From NCBI GenBank assembly GCA_027066595.1, contig JAMONG010000007.1:1-19817 (forward strand): 19,817 bases of DNA. Direction: 5' to 3'. The notes under the pieces are model-generated. The model saw only the letters and a program-made list of their open reading frames with translations, was not told the DNA's origin and made no database searches. Source of the DNA: Sulfurovum sp. GTDB lineage: Bacteria; Campylobacterota; Campylobacteria; Campylobacterales; Sulfurovaceae. Shown here piece by piece: positions 6,827-14,109 of the stretch; the first letter of the stretch is position 1; each line of letters begins with the position of its first letter. Position numbers and translations under genes: made by a program.

Positions 6827-6904
6827 ATGAAAAATATTGTCTGGAAAATAATAAAATATGGTCCAATACTCTTTGGACTTTATAAGAAGTTTAAAAGAAA
6901 ATAA
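6827..6904 (+). CDS. Small 25-residue membrane-type peptide ORF
   Basis: The ATG at 6827 follows a strong AAGGAG (6815-6820) with a 6-base spacer, and that site overlaps the GH3 stop codon, suggesting translational coupling. The peptide MKNIVWKIIKYGPILFGLYK continues to KFKRK. It has a Lys near each end, a roughly 15-residue hydrophobic centre with Gly-Pro, and a strongly basic tail, so it could be a short membrane-inserted or amphipathic peptide. It ends two bases before the stop of the convergent ruvX. I do not recognise a family. The ribosome binding site, the codon use and the fit between neighbours are the only support. Confidence 0.5.
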   Translation: MKNIVWKIIKYGPILFGLYKKFKRK

Positions 6905-6906
6905 GT

Positions 6907-7296
6907 TTATTGTGTTGATAGATACCGTTCTAAAATAATCTTCGCAGCCACGGAGTCTATTTTCCCATCTTTTTTATGTCTAAAAATACCTTGGGTGAGT
7001 TCTTTGGCTTCTAGGCTTGAACTTTGTTCGTCTTGATATGCTACAGGTATGGTGAGTTCGAGTAGTGAGACAAAATGTTTGATGCGTCTCTCCATCTCTT
7101 CGGAGCTTTCAGCATCAAGGGGGAGACCCACGATGAGTTTTTCTATCTCCCACTCTTTTAAAAATGTGTTGACATCACGTGCGGCTTGGTTACGGTTTTT
7201 TCTCAGGATGGCATCTTGAGGCATCACGATGTCACCACTAAGGCAAATCGCCACACCTATACGCTTGAGTCCTACATCTATACTTGCTAATTTCAT
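6907..7296 (-). CDS. ruvX: RuvX/YqgF family RNase H-like nuclease
   Basis: This 129-residue protein is the usual length for YqgF/RuvX, an RNase H-fold nuclease linked to pre-16S rRNA 5' end processing and proposed as a Holliday junction resolvase. Motifs: IDVGLKRIGVA (6-16) with catalytic Asp7; VGLPLD (56-61); YQDEQSSS (87-94), where the family usually has DER; and DSVAAKIILE (114-123) with catalytic Asp114. It lies 18 bp downstream of the Tyr-rich gene on the same strand. A TATAAT directly upstream (7304-7309) may give a nearly leaderless transcript. In Campylobacter, as I recall, this gene directly follows dprA; here it is inverted and about 2 kb away. Confidence 0.93.
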   Translation of the reverse strand: MKLASIDVGLKRIGVAICLSGDIVMPQDAILRKNRNQAARDVNTFLKEWEIEKLIVGLPLDAESSEEMERRIKHFVSLLELTIPVAYQDEQSSSLEAKELTQGIFRHKKDGKIDSVAAKIILERYLSTQ

Positions 7297-7303
7297 AGAA
7301 GTA

Positions 7304-7309
7304 TTATAG
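7304..7309 (-). promoter_or_regulatory. -10 box directly upstream of ruvX
   Basis: On the minus strand GCTATAATACTTCT runs straight into the ruvX ATG. TATAAT ends seven bases before the start codon, so transcription from it would begin at or within a base or two of the ATG. No ribosome binding site is visible in the interval. Confidence 0.45.
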
Positions 7310-7314
7310 CAAGT

Positions 7315-7902
7315 TTAGTATCTATCAAAGCCTCTTTCATAGTTTCTATTATAAGGATTGATAGTATGACCTGCATTTGAGAAACCATAGTATTCTGCAT
7401 TGTTAGGCATATAGTATCTACGGTCAAAGAGTCCACGTCCGTTTACTCTATCTCTGTAGGTATAGTATCTATCATATCTATAAAATTGGTCTTCAAAGTA
7501 GTAACCATAACGGTTGAAGTATCCATAAAAGTACCCATTGTTATCATAAAAAGCTGCTCTATCATAACGATAGGCTAAGTACCATCCCCTATGACTTTGA
7601 CGATGACCACGTTGTCTTACAGGACGGTAGTTATCTTGGTACTGGGGAGCATTGTAGTTATAGCCATTGTCATAACGTCTGTTATTAGAGTTCATATGCT
7701 TACTTGACATTCTTCTTTGTTGGGTACGTTGAAACTCTTTTTGTGACTTGAAGTTTCTTTTTACTGCTTTGTGTTTGGTAAGTTTATGATCCATTCTTTT
7801 TATTTTAGATTCAGAGATTGGTTTTATTTGGTTTTGTGAAGAAGCATATGTGCCTGTGGCAAAACCTAAACTAAGTAGAAAAGTTAAAAGTATTCTATTC
7901 AT
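7315..7902 (-). CDS. Exported Tyr/Arg/Asn-rich protein of unknown function
   Basis: I do not recognise a family. The 195-residue product starts with a Sec signal peptide (residues 1-20, cut after TYA). A basic Lys/Arg/Gln stretch follows (about 25-75). From about 75 to the end the sequence is dominated by Tyr, Arg, Asn, Gly and Phe in patterns such as RYDRAAFYDNNGYFYGYF and RYDRYYTYRDR. By eye Tyr is about a fifth of the last 120 residues. There is no Cys and no membrane helix beyond the signal. A surface or matrix protein, or a disordered self-associating polymer, is possible but speculative. The ATG has a ribosome binding site AAGGAT (7908-7913) and a -10 TATAAT at 7919-7924. ruvX follows on the same strand. 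Confidence 0.75.
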   Translation of the reverse strand: MNRILLTFLLSLGFATGTYASSQNQIKPISESKIKRMDHKLTKHKAVKRNFKSQKEFQRTQQRRMSSKHMNSNNRRYDNGYNYNAPQYQDNYRPVRQRGHRQSHRGWYLAYRYDRAAFYDNNGYFYGYFNRYGYYFEDQFYRYDRYYTYRDRVNGRGLFDRRYYMPNNAEYYGFSNAGHTINPYNRNYERGFDRY

Positions 7903-7918
7903 GGTGTATCCTTTATAT

Positions 7919-7924
7919 ATTATA
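7919..7924 (-). promoter_or_regulatory. -10 box of the Tyr-rich protein gene
   Basis: The minus strand reads GCTATAATATATAAAGGAT: a perfect TATAAT followed six bases later by the AAGGAT ribosome binding site, upstream of the ATG at 7902. Confidence 0.55.
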
Positions 7925-7974
7925 GCTAGAGAACTTCGTTTTTCTCTTGCATAAAGACATCATAAGATAAGTTT

Positions 7975-8005
7975 GTGGAGCTATTGTGAGTGTAGTATGC
8001 TCCAC
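7975..8005. repeat. 7-bp inverted repeat upstream of the hybrid kinase gene
   Basis: GTGGAGC (7975-7981) and GCTCCAC (7999-8005) flank a 17-base spacer in the 180-bp divergent intergenic region. This GC-rich island sits between the two outward promoters and could be an operator, but it is short enough to arise by chance. Confidence 0.3.
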
Positions 8006-8031
8006 GTAAGTCAAAAAACAAAATCCTTTGA

Positions 8032-8037
8032 TAAAAT
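8032..8037 (+). promoter_or_regulatory. Candidate -10 box of the hybrid kinase gene
   Basis: TAAAAT in the context TTTGATAAAATAATG lies about 45 bases before the ATG at 8083. It has one mismatch from consensus, and other AT-rich hexamers nearby are possible. Confidence 0.35.
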
Positions 8038-8082
8038 AATGTATGGGGAAATGATATTTATTAAAAAACAAGGTAAAATAAT

Positions 8083-10251
8083 ATGCATTTTAAAAAGAGA
8101 AATAGAGGAATATTAGGCTTAATCACCGTATCACAACTTCAGGCTGGAGATATGATTAATAATGATAATTTAGGACTTTGGTTGGCACTTGTTGCTTTAG
8201 CGGTTGTTGGGTTACTTATACTTTTCTTTTCATCAAAACAGGCTCGAAAACTTCAAGATATGCATCAAGCACTTTTTGATAAACAATTAGAGATGGAAAA
8301 AAATCAAAATTTACTTTTAACGACGATGAGTGAGAATATTCATAATATTGCAAAGCAGGCTCTTGAAGAGGGTAGACAAGTCCTTCAGTCACCCACAACA
8401 ACTATAGAAAAAAAAGAAGAGATGTTTTCTAATGTTGAAAATAGGTTGTTAGATGTGACCAATGATTTGATTGACTTTTTAAGATTAAAATCTAAAAAAG
8501 TAGAAGTGATTAATGAAGAGTTCAATATTAATAATGTTCTAAATGAGGTCGCTGGAAATATCTGTACAAAATTTGCAGGGAGTAAAACAGAACTCATTTT
8601 TGATATAGATAAAAATATACCACGAAGCCTTATAGGTGACTCACTACATTTAGGTCAAATACTAGAGAGTATACTTGAATATCAGATGGACCAAGCCAAT
8701 CTATCTGAAGTTAAATTAGAGATTTCAATGTTTGATACTTATGGTGATAATATAGAGATGCAATTTAAGGTAACAGATACAGGACTTGGGCTTACTACTG
8801 AACAACAAGAAAATTTATTTGTACCGTATTATGATGAAGAGGTAGGTTCGTATGTCGGACTTGGACTCTTTGTTTCTAATGAACTTGTAACGATGATGGA
8901 TGGTAAATTGTCTGTACAAAGTACGATAGGTAAGGGGAGTACTTTTACACTTGCTATGCCTTTAAAAGTAGTTGATAAAGCCAATAAAAGAATGTACCGC
9001 TTACCTAAAAAAGTACTTATAGAAAAACAAGTATTTATTGTAGATGACAACTATAATGCTGCTTTAGCGATTAAGAAAATGTTTGCTTATTTTAGACATG
9101 AGGTAACAGTGCTTACACAAGAGGAGTTTAGACGTAATATACCAAACCTTACCCCTTATGATATTATTGTACTGAATGAGAGTCTTTTCTCTGTAAGGCT
9201 TGTAGAGTATTTAAGTAAGATTAAAATGGGTAAATCTTTTAAAGTGATAGCTCTGAATTCTCTACTTAAAGCAGATAAAAGTACTTTTGTTGATGATGTG
9301 ATAGATTTACACCTCTTTAAACCACTTAATCAAGAACGTATTTTTGAATTGATCGTTAATTTGTATGATTTAAAAGATTCTCTCGATCCAAAAGATAAAA
9401 AAGATGAAACAAAACAAGTACTTACTCATAGGTCACATATTATTGAGAGTAGAGGAATTACACAAAAGCGTTTTCAAGATTTTTCAGGTAAAAGTCTTTT
9501 GATTGTTGAAGACAACCTTATCAATCAAAAAGTTTTAACAAACCTTCTACATCTTTCAAATATTAAAATAAGTATTGCTAACAATGGACAAGAAGCAGTT
9601 GATATGGTAAAAGAGAGCAAAAACAAGTTTGATATTGTTCTTATGGATATTAATATGCCCATTATGGATGGCTATACTGCTACACAAATGATACGGTTAG
9701 ATAGTAAGTTTGATACCTTGCCTATTGTGGCATTTACAGCTTTGGTACTTGACAGTGAAATTAAGAAGATGTTTAATGCAGGTATCAATGCTTTCTTAGC
9801 TAAACCACTCAATGTAGGTAAACTCTATACGGCACTTGCGATGTATTTGCTTGAAGCACCATTACCACAGGTAGAGGTTCTTCCTATAGAAAAACGTGAA
9901 GTTGTGCATTATGAAGGGCTAGATGTTGAAGATGGTATTAAACGTTCCAATAATAGTGAAGCACTTTACCTTGAAGTGCTTAAAGAGTTTTCTGAAGCAT
10001 ATGGTGAAAGTGGACTTATATTTGAAAAACTTGTCAAAGAACATCGTTACGAACAGATTAAAATGCTTTGTATTGATATGAAAGGGCTTACGGGAGCTAT
10101 TGGGGCATATGATATGCATCAACTTATGACAGATATTTTACAGATGCTTCTGTATAAAAAATATGATATTGTCGGGAACTATAAAGAAAAGTATGTTTTT
10201 GAAATTAAAATTTTGAATCGTTCTATTAAAAAGTACCTTGCTAATATATGA
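8083..10251 (+). CDS. Degenerate hybrid histidine kinase (HK-REC-REC-HPt)
   Basis: A 722-residue inner-membrane signalling protein. One membrane helix (30-50) is followed by a dimerisation-like helical region. At the H-box position, MSENIHN (82-88) replaces MSHEIRT, so the conserved His is Glu84. The ATPase domain (about 170-295) has DTGLGL (232-237) and GLGL (259-262), but the N-box Asn is Tyr200. REC1 (315-430) keeps Asp321/322 and Lys413, but the phospho-acceptor is Asn365. REC2 (470-590) is complete: Glu476/Asp477, Asp522 in MDINMP, Thr552, Lys574. The C-terminal HPt-like domain (about 612-722) reads IDMKG at 664-668, so its His is Ile664. Only REC2 appears able to accept phosphate. The ribosome binding site is a weak AAGG. 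A start at Met24 (8152) is possible. Confidence 0.85.
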   Translation: MHFKKRNRGILGLITVSQLQAGDMINNDNLGLWLALVALAVVGLLILFFSSKQARKLQDMHQALFDKQLEMEKNQNLLLTTMSENIHNIAKQALEEGRQVLQSPTTTIEKKEEMFSNVENRLLDVTNDLIDFLRLKSKKVEVINEEFNINNVLNEVAGNICTKFAGSKTELIFDIDKNIPRSLIGDSLHLGQILESILEYQMDQANLSEVKLEISMFDTYGDNIEMQFKVTDTGLGLTTEQQENLFVPYYDEEVGSYVGLGLFVSNELVTMMDGKLSVQSTIGKGSTFTLAMPLKVVDKANKRMYRLPKKVLIEKQVFIVDDNYNAALAIKKMFAYFRHEVTVLTQEEFRRNIPNLTPYDIIVLNESLFSVRLVEYLSKIKMGKSFKVIALNSLLKADKSTFVDDVIDLHLFKPLNQERIFELIVNLYDLKDSLDPKDKKDETKQVLTHRSHIIESRGITQKRFQDFSGKSLLIVEDNLINQKVLTNLLHLSNIKISIANNGQEAVDMVKESKNKFDIVLMDINMPIMDGYTATQMIRLDSKFDTLPIVAFTALVLDSEIKKMFNAGINAFLAKPLNVGKLYTALAMYLLEAPLPQVEVLPIEKREVVHYEGLDVEDGIKRSNNSEALYLEVLKEFSEAYGESGLIFEKLVKEHRYEQIKMLCIDMKGLTGAIGAYDMHQLMTDILQMLLYKKYDIVGNYKEKYVFEIKILNRSIKKYLANI

Positions 10252-10884
10252 TTAACCAGGTACGGCTTTTTTAGGTAAACGCATACCTGCTTTCCATGGG
10301 GTAGTATAGCGTGTAGATGTACTCTTCATTTTTTGTAGGGGAACATCACAGTTCATATATTTTGCACGTTCATTTTTACTTAGATAACGTTTGCATACTT
10401 TGATACGTTTAAAGTATTTTGGTTCTTTTTCAAAATGGCTAATCGTCACTTTCCTATCTTTAGAACTTGCGTGTGCAAACCATCCTTCTCCCAAATACAT
10501 ACCAACATGATTAATGCGGTTACTTTTTTTATTGGTATTTCCAAAAAAGATAAGATCACCATAGTGTAAGTTTTCAAATTGAATAGTCTTACCCATTTTA
10601 GCTTGTTCTCTTGCTACTCTAGGGATGTCAATACCCATAGAACCATAGATGTTATAGGTAAGACCAGAACAGTCAAAGGCATCAGGTCCTTCCTCTGCCC
10701 ATACATAGGGTTTGCCAAGATATGAAGCTAAGAGTACTTGTATGTTTTCTCTGTTGGGTTCACAAACTTTTTTAGGTTTGATAATATCATAGTTTGGGTA
10801 GGCATAAGGTTTTTTTTGTGCACAGGCAGAAAAAAGTAGTGTACATGCACTAAGAAGTAAAAGTGTATATGTTGTCTGCTTCAT
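10252..10884 (-). CDS. NlpC/P60 family lipoprotein, peptidoglycan endopeptidase
   Basis: A 210-residue secreted cysteine peptidase expected to cut peptide stems in peptidoglycan. The signal peptide ends in a lipobox-like FSAC with Cys21, so a lipoprotein is likely, although Phe at -3 is unusual. The NlpC/P60 domain shows DAFDCSGL with catalytic Cys72, the LHYGDLIFF element (106-114), NHVGMYLG with His126, and WFAHAS with His138. A basic tail of about 45 residues follows. The ribosome binding site AAAGGAAAC precedes the ATG. The gene starts 11 bp after queA and is the last gene of the tatB-tatC-queA run. Its stop codon directly abuts the stop of the convergent kinase gene. Confidence 0.92.
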   Translation of the reverse strand: MKQTTYTLLLLSACTLLFSACAQKKPYAYPNYDIIKPKKVCEPNRENIQVLLASYLGKPYVWAEEGPDAFDCSGLTYNIYGSMGIDIPRVAREQAKMGKTIQFENLHYGDLIFFGNTNKKSNRINHVGMYLGEGWFAHASSKDRKVTISHFEKEPKYFKRIKVCKRYLSKNERAKYMNCDVPLQKMKSTSTRYTTPWKAGMRLPKKAVPG

Positions 10885-10895
10885 CTGTTTCCTTT

Positions 10896-11951
10896 TTAAA
10901 GTATAAGCATCGCATCACCATAGGAGAAAAACCTATAGTTTTTTTCAATGGCTTCTTGATACAAGTCTAACGTTTTTTCTCTTCCAACAAAAGCAGAGAC
11001 AAGCATAATAAGTGTACTTTTGGGCAAATGAAAGTTAGTGAGTAGATGTGTGACGCGTTGAGGTGGATTAGAAGGGTTTAAAAAGAGGTCACACTCTCCT
11101 TGTGTTTTTTGTGTACGTACATAGTATTCTAGGGTTCTAGTTACTGTTGTTCCTATAGCAAGTAGAGGAGTATCACTCTCTAAGACAGCCGCAGATGTTT
11201 GAGGGATATCAAAATATTCAGAATGCATCGGGTGTTCGAGTATCTCTTTTACATCGACAGGCTTAAATGTACCAGCACCTACATGTAACGTTATTTTATG
11301 TGTGGTGTGTCTCTCTTGTAGTGCTTTAAAAAGTTCAGGTGTAAAGTGTAAAGAAGCAGTTGGAGCAGCAACTGCACCTGCATTTTTAGCAAAGAGTGTT
11401 TGGTAGTCTATCTCATCTTTTTTATTGTCTTCTCTTTGCATATAGGGAGGAAGTGGGAGATGACCAATGTTGTCTAAAACTAAAATCAACTCCTCAAATC
11501 GTATCTCTTTTCCTTTATGGCTAAAGCTTACCACACGTGAACCATCTTCATTAAAAGAAGTGACAGTGGCCACTAAATCATCATCAAATAAGAGTTTCAT
11601 CCCTATCTGCACTTTCCCTCGTATCATGACTAGGTAGTGGTGTGCGTCTAAAGGTTTGTTAAAGAGAAGTTCTACTTTTCCTCCTCCTTGTGTAAAACCT
11701 TTTTTGTTAACACTTTGGGTCACTTTTTTTCCAAAGATACGTGCTTTAATGACACGTGTATCGTTTAAAAATACATCACATGTTTTAGGAACAAACTCTA
11801 GTAAGTGCTTAAATGTAGTATGGGTAATGGTATTAGTTTTTCTGTCATAGACTAAAAGTTTTGCATGGTCACGAGGGTAAACTGGTGTCGTTGCTATGAA
11901 CCCCTCGGGGAGTTCATAGTCATAGTTTTCGGTAAAGAGGTCTAGAGACAT
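10896..11951 (-). CDS. queA: S-adenosylmethionine:tRNA ribosyltransferase-isomerase
   Basis: Cytoplasmic enzyme that transfers and isomerises the ribosyl group of SAM onto 7-aminomethyl-7-deazaguanine in tRNA, giving epoxyqueuosine. The 351 residues are full length. Motifs: NDTRVIKARIFG (63-74), GGGKVELLF (89-97), GHLPLPPYMQRED (163-175), AGAVAAPTASLHFT (191-204), LHVGAGTFKPV (222-232), GTTVTRTLE (267-275) and NFHLPKSTLIMLVSAF (306-321). Between the FGKK and GGGKVE motifs lies a roughly 12-residue Lys/Gln/Gly-rich insertion (77-88) relative to the family as I recall it. Its ATG overlaps the tatC stop as TAATG, so translation is probably coupled. tatB-tatC-queA order is also known in Helicobacter. 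Confidence 0.96.
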   Translation of the reverse strand: MSLDLFTENYDYELPEGFIATTPVYPRDHAKLLVYDRKTNTITHTTFKHLLEFVPKTCDVFLNDTRVIKARIFGKKVTQSVNKKGFTQGGGKVELLFNKPLDAHHYLVMIRGKVQIGMKLLFDDDLVATVTSFNEDGSRVVSFSHKGKEIRFEELILVLDNIGHLPLPPYMQREDNKKDEIDYQTLFAKNAGAVAAPTASLHFTPELFKALQERHTTHKITLHVGAGTFKPVDVKEILEHPMHSEYFDIPQTSAAVLESDTPLLAIGTTVTRTLEYYVRTQKTQGECDLFLNPSNPPQRVTHLLTNFHLPKSTLIMLVSAFVGREKTLDLYQEAIEKNYRFFSYGDAMLIL

Positions 11952-12751
11952 TATTTGGTATCGTCATCACTTTCATTTGCTTCTTCATCATTTTCCTCAT
12001 CCTCATCTTCATCTGGGATATGTGGGTTTACCATTTTAACGATAAGTATAGATACCCCATAAAGTATGATAAGCGGTGCTGCCATAAGAAGCTGTGTAAG
12101 TACATCTGGAGGAGTAAGAAGTGCTGCAAGCACAAAGATGATAAGTACGGCATAACGGAAAAAATCTTTGAGTGTTTTGTCTGTTACTAGTCCTAGAAGT
12201 GCTAAAAAGTAGGCAAATACAGGAAGCTCAAATGCCAAACCAAAGCCCATCATGATTTTAGTAAAAAACCCTACATAGTCTTCAATGTTGATAAGTGGTG
12301 TATAGAGAAAAGAACCAAAAGTAATAAGAAACTGAAATCCAAAAGGTGTGACTACATAGTAGGCAAAAAGAACTCCTACCACAAACATTACAGTACCACC
12401 CATAACGAAAGGTAAAACCATTTTCTTTTCGTTGCTATAAAGACCAGGAGCGATAAAGAGCCATATTTGGTAAAGTATAAATGGCAATGCACCTATGAGT
12501 CCTGCAAAAAATGAGACTTTTAATGCCACGAAAAATGCACCACCTACTTGGTGTGTGGTAACCATACCATCTGCTGCTTTTTTAGAAAGGTGTGCCACTT
12601 GAGCCAGTGCTTCGTTAAGCGGTGCAGTAATCCATTCTAAGATTGCCTCGTGAAATACAAAAGCAATAATAAAAGCGATAAATACAGAAAGTACAGAGAG
12701 TCCAAGTCTTTTTCTAAGTTCTACAAGGTGTGGTCTTAACTCATCAAACAT
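11951..12751 (-). CDS. tatC: Sec-independent protein translocase subunit TatC
   Basis: A 266-residue six-helix inner-membrane protein and the receptor core for twin-arginine signal peptides. Motifs: HLVELRKRL (8-16) at the cytoplasmic N-terminus; IAPGLYSNEKK (100-110) in the first cytoplasmic loop region; FELP with Glu175, equivalent to the conserved intramembrane Glu; and LLTPPDVLTQ (211-220). After the last helix comes an unusual strongly acidic tail (246-266, almost all Asp/Glu plus a few Asn/Ser). The ATG overlaps the tatB stop (TAATG), and its own stop overlaps the queA ATG in the same way. tatA is not in the window and is presumably elsewhere. Confidence 0.96.
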   Translation of the reverse strand: MFDELRPHLVELRKRLGLSVLSVFIAFIIAFVFHEAILEWITAPLNEALAQVAHLSKKAADGMVTTHQVGGAFFVALKVSFFAGLIGALPFILYQIWLFIAPGLYSNEKKMVLPFVMGGTVMFVVGVLFAYYVVTPFGFQFLITFGSFLYTPLINIEDYVGFFTKIMMGFGLAFELPVFAYFLALLGLVTDKTLKDFFRYAVLIIFVLAALLTPPDVLTQLLMAAPLIILYGVSILIVKMVNPHIPDEDEDEENDEEANESDDDTK

Positions 12752-13236
12752 TATGCATCACCTTTTGTTTTGTTCTCTTCATTTTTTACAACAGCTTCTT
12801 TTTCATTATCGGTCTCTTTTTTTACTTTCTTAAATGTGACAGTTTCATTTTTAGCTTCTACTTGGGTGGTAACTGTTTCAGTTGTTTCTGCTTCGGGGGA
12901 AGCTATTTTCTTTTGTTTGGCAAAGTCTTCAGGCGATGTACTAGATACTTCATCATCATAACTCACATCATCAAAGTCATCTAAGCTAATATTTTTAAAA
13001 CCTTTTAACTCAGCTGTAGCATCATTGAGTTGTTTTTTATAATTCATGGCTTCTTCTTTGAGGTCAGCGATTTTCATCTCCTCTTCTAAAGAGCTTTTGG
13101 CATCACCTATGGTTTTTTTTACACCTTTGATAAACTTTGCCATTTCAACTAGAGCTTGCGGTAATTTATCTGGACCTAAAAATAAAATAGCGATGATAGA
13201 GATAAGAAGTAATTCGGTAAAGCCGATTCCAAACAT
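12751..13236 (-). CDS. tatB: Sec-independent protein translocase subunit TatB
   Basis: A 161-residue single-span protein that forms the substrate-binding complex with TatC. The N-terminus MFGIGFTELLLISIIAILFL holds the polar Glu8 inside the membrane helix, followed by GPDKLP (22-27) and a long amphipathic helix. The Gly-Pro hinge and the adjoining tatC favour TatB over TatA. The C-terminal half is low-complexity, rich in Glu, Lys, Thr and Val. It is first in the operon. The ribosome binding site AAAAGG precedes the ATG, and AT-rich -10 candidates lie at 13262-13267 (TAAAAT) and 13272-13277 (GATAAT) on the minus strand. Confidence 0.93.
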   Translation of the reverse strand: MFGIGFTELLLISIIAILFLGPDKLPQALVEMAKFIKGVKKTIGDAKSSLEEEMKIADLKEEAMNYKKQLNDATAELKGFKNISLDDFDDVSYDDEVSSTSPEDFAKQKKIASPEAETTETVTTQVEAKNETVTFKKVKKETDNEKEAVVKNEENKTKGDA

Positions 13237-13261
13237 AGAGTACCTTTTAATTAATTGATGT

Positions 13262-13277
13262 ATTTTAACAGATTATC
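13262..13277 (-). promoter_or_regulatory. Candidate -10 region of the tatBC-queA-nlpC operon
   Basis: On the minus strand, GATAAT (13272-13277) and TAAAAT (13262-13267) lie about 35 and 25 bases upstream of the tatB ATG. Neither is perfect. This 88-bp gap to the SGNH gene is the only space available for an operon promoter. Confidence 0.35.
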
Positions 13278-13324
13278 CTAAAATGTAGAGAGTGTTACAG
13301 CTTAGTCATCTTCTTTAATTCTCT

Positions 13325-14104
13325 TTATGGGTTAAGAATTAAACTATATATAGGGATAAGGTAAGAATAATCATCAGCCTTACTCAAATTATCAAGTACA
13401 GGTTTCATTTTATTAAACCATGCAGTAGCCATTTTTTGGTATCCTGAATTTGTGGGATGTATACCATCTATCATGTCCCAGCCTACAGCACTTTGCATAT
13501 TTACTAGAATAATATCATCACCATTATTTATTCGGTTTTGAGTCATGTTAGCGAGTTGACTATTATAGCTATTAATCCAAGATGGATTTTTTTGTAGGTT
13601 AATGATTTGAGCTAAAATAACAGTTATTTTGACTTTTTTATCTCTTTCAAAACGGTCTATTTCATTTAGAATATTTTCTGCATCAGCTACACTTTTACTA
13701 GGACTAAAAGCAGCGGAACCATTTGTTCCAATATGTAATAAAATAATGTCAGGAGTATTTGTCACCAAATAGCCATAAACACTACTAGCTATTTGGTGAC
13801 AAAAATGACCAGTATATCCTTCATTATCACCATCAAAAGATGGTGAAATAGCTCCTCCATTATTGAGTGAACCGACAAAGTCAACATCGTAGTTTGCATC
13901 TTGTAATTTATACCATAAATGATTTCGATATCCATGTCTCATCGAATCTGGACGTCCATCACCATAGTACCAGTCCCAAGTGATGGAGTCCCCTAATGGC
14001 ATAATCTTTATTTGTGCCTGAAGCACAGAAGATAGAGAGAGTGAAAAAAATACAAAAGCGATAAGATATTTTATTAAAATGGAGGGTTTATGATTGATAT
14101 GCAT
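13325..14104 (-). CDS. Exported SGNH-fold hydrolase, carbohydrate esterase-like
   Basis: A 259-residue secreted esterase. Residues 11-30 form a signal peptide cut after LQA. The four SGNH blocks are visible: MPLGDSIT with nucleophile Ser40, the EGYTGH region (95-100, block II position), LHIGTNG with Asn128, and DGIHPTNSGY with Asp213 and His216. The motif spacing resembles CE3-type acetyl-xylan esterases; the substrate is unknown and an O-acetylated glycan is inferred. The ribosome binding site is weak. It lies five bases after the Sel1-like gene, so the two are probably cotranscribed. The gene contains a perfect 16-bp inverted repeat (13758-13803) and seems more AT-rich than its neighbours, so recent acquisition is possible but unproven. 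Confidence 0.87.
   Translation of the reverse strand: MHINHKPSILIKYLIAFVFFSLSLSSVLQAQIKIMPLGDSITWDWYYGDGRPDSMRHGYRNHLWYKLQDANYDVDFVGSLNNGGAISPSFDGDNEGYTGHFCHQIASSVYGYLVTNTPDIILLHIGTNGSAAFSPSKSVADAENILNEIDRFERDKKVKITVILAQIINLQKNPSWINSYNSQLANMTQNRINNGDDIILVNMQSAVGWDMIDGIHPTNSGYQKMATAWFNKMKPVLDNLSKADDYSYLIPIYSLILNP
13758..13803. repeat. Perfect 16-bp inverted repeat inside the SGNH gene
   Basis: TTTGTCACCAAATAGC (13758-13773) and its exact reverse complement GCTATTTGGTGACAAA (13788-13803) flank a 14-base spacer. In the protein the arms encode the stretch from Phe101 to about Thr115. It would fold into a stable hairpin in mRNA or single-stranded DNA. Confidence 0.9.
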
Positions 14105-14109
14105 ATTAT

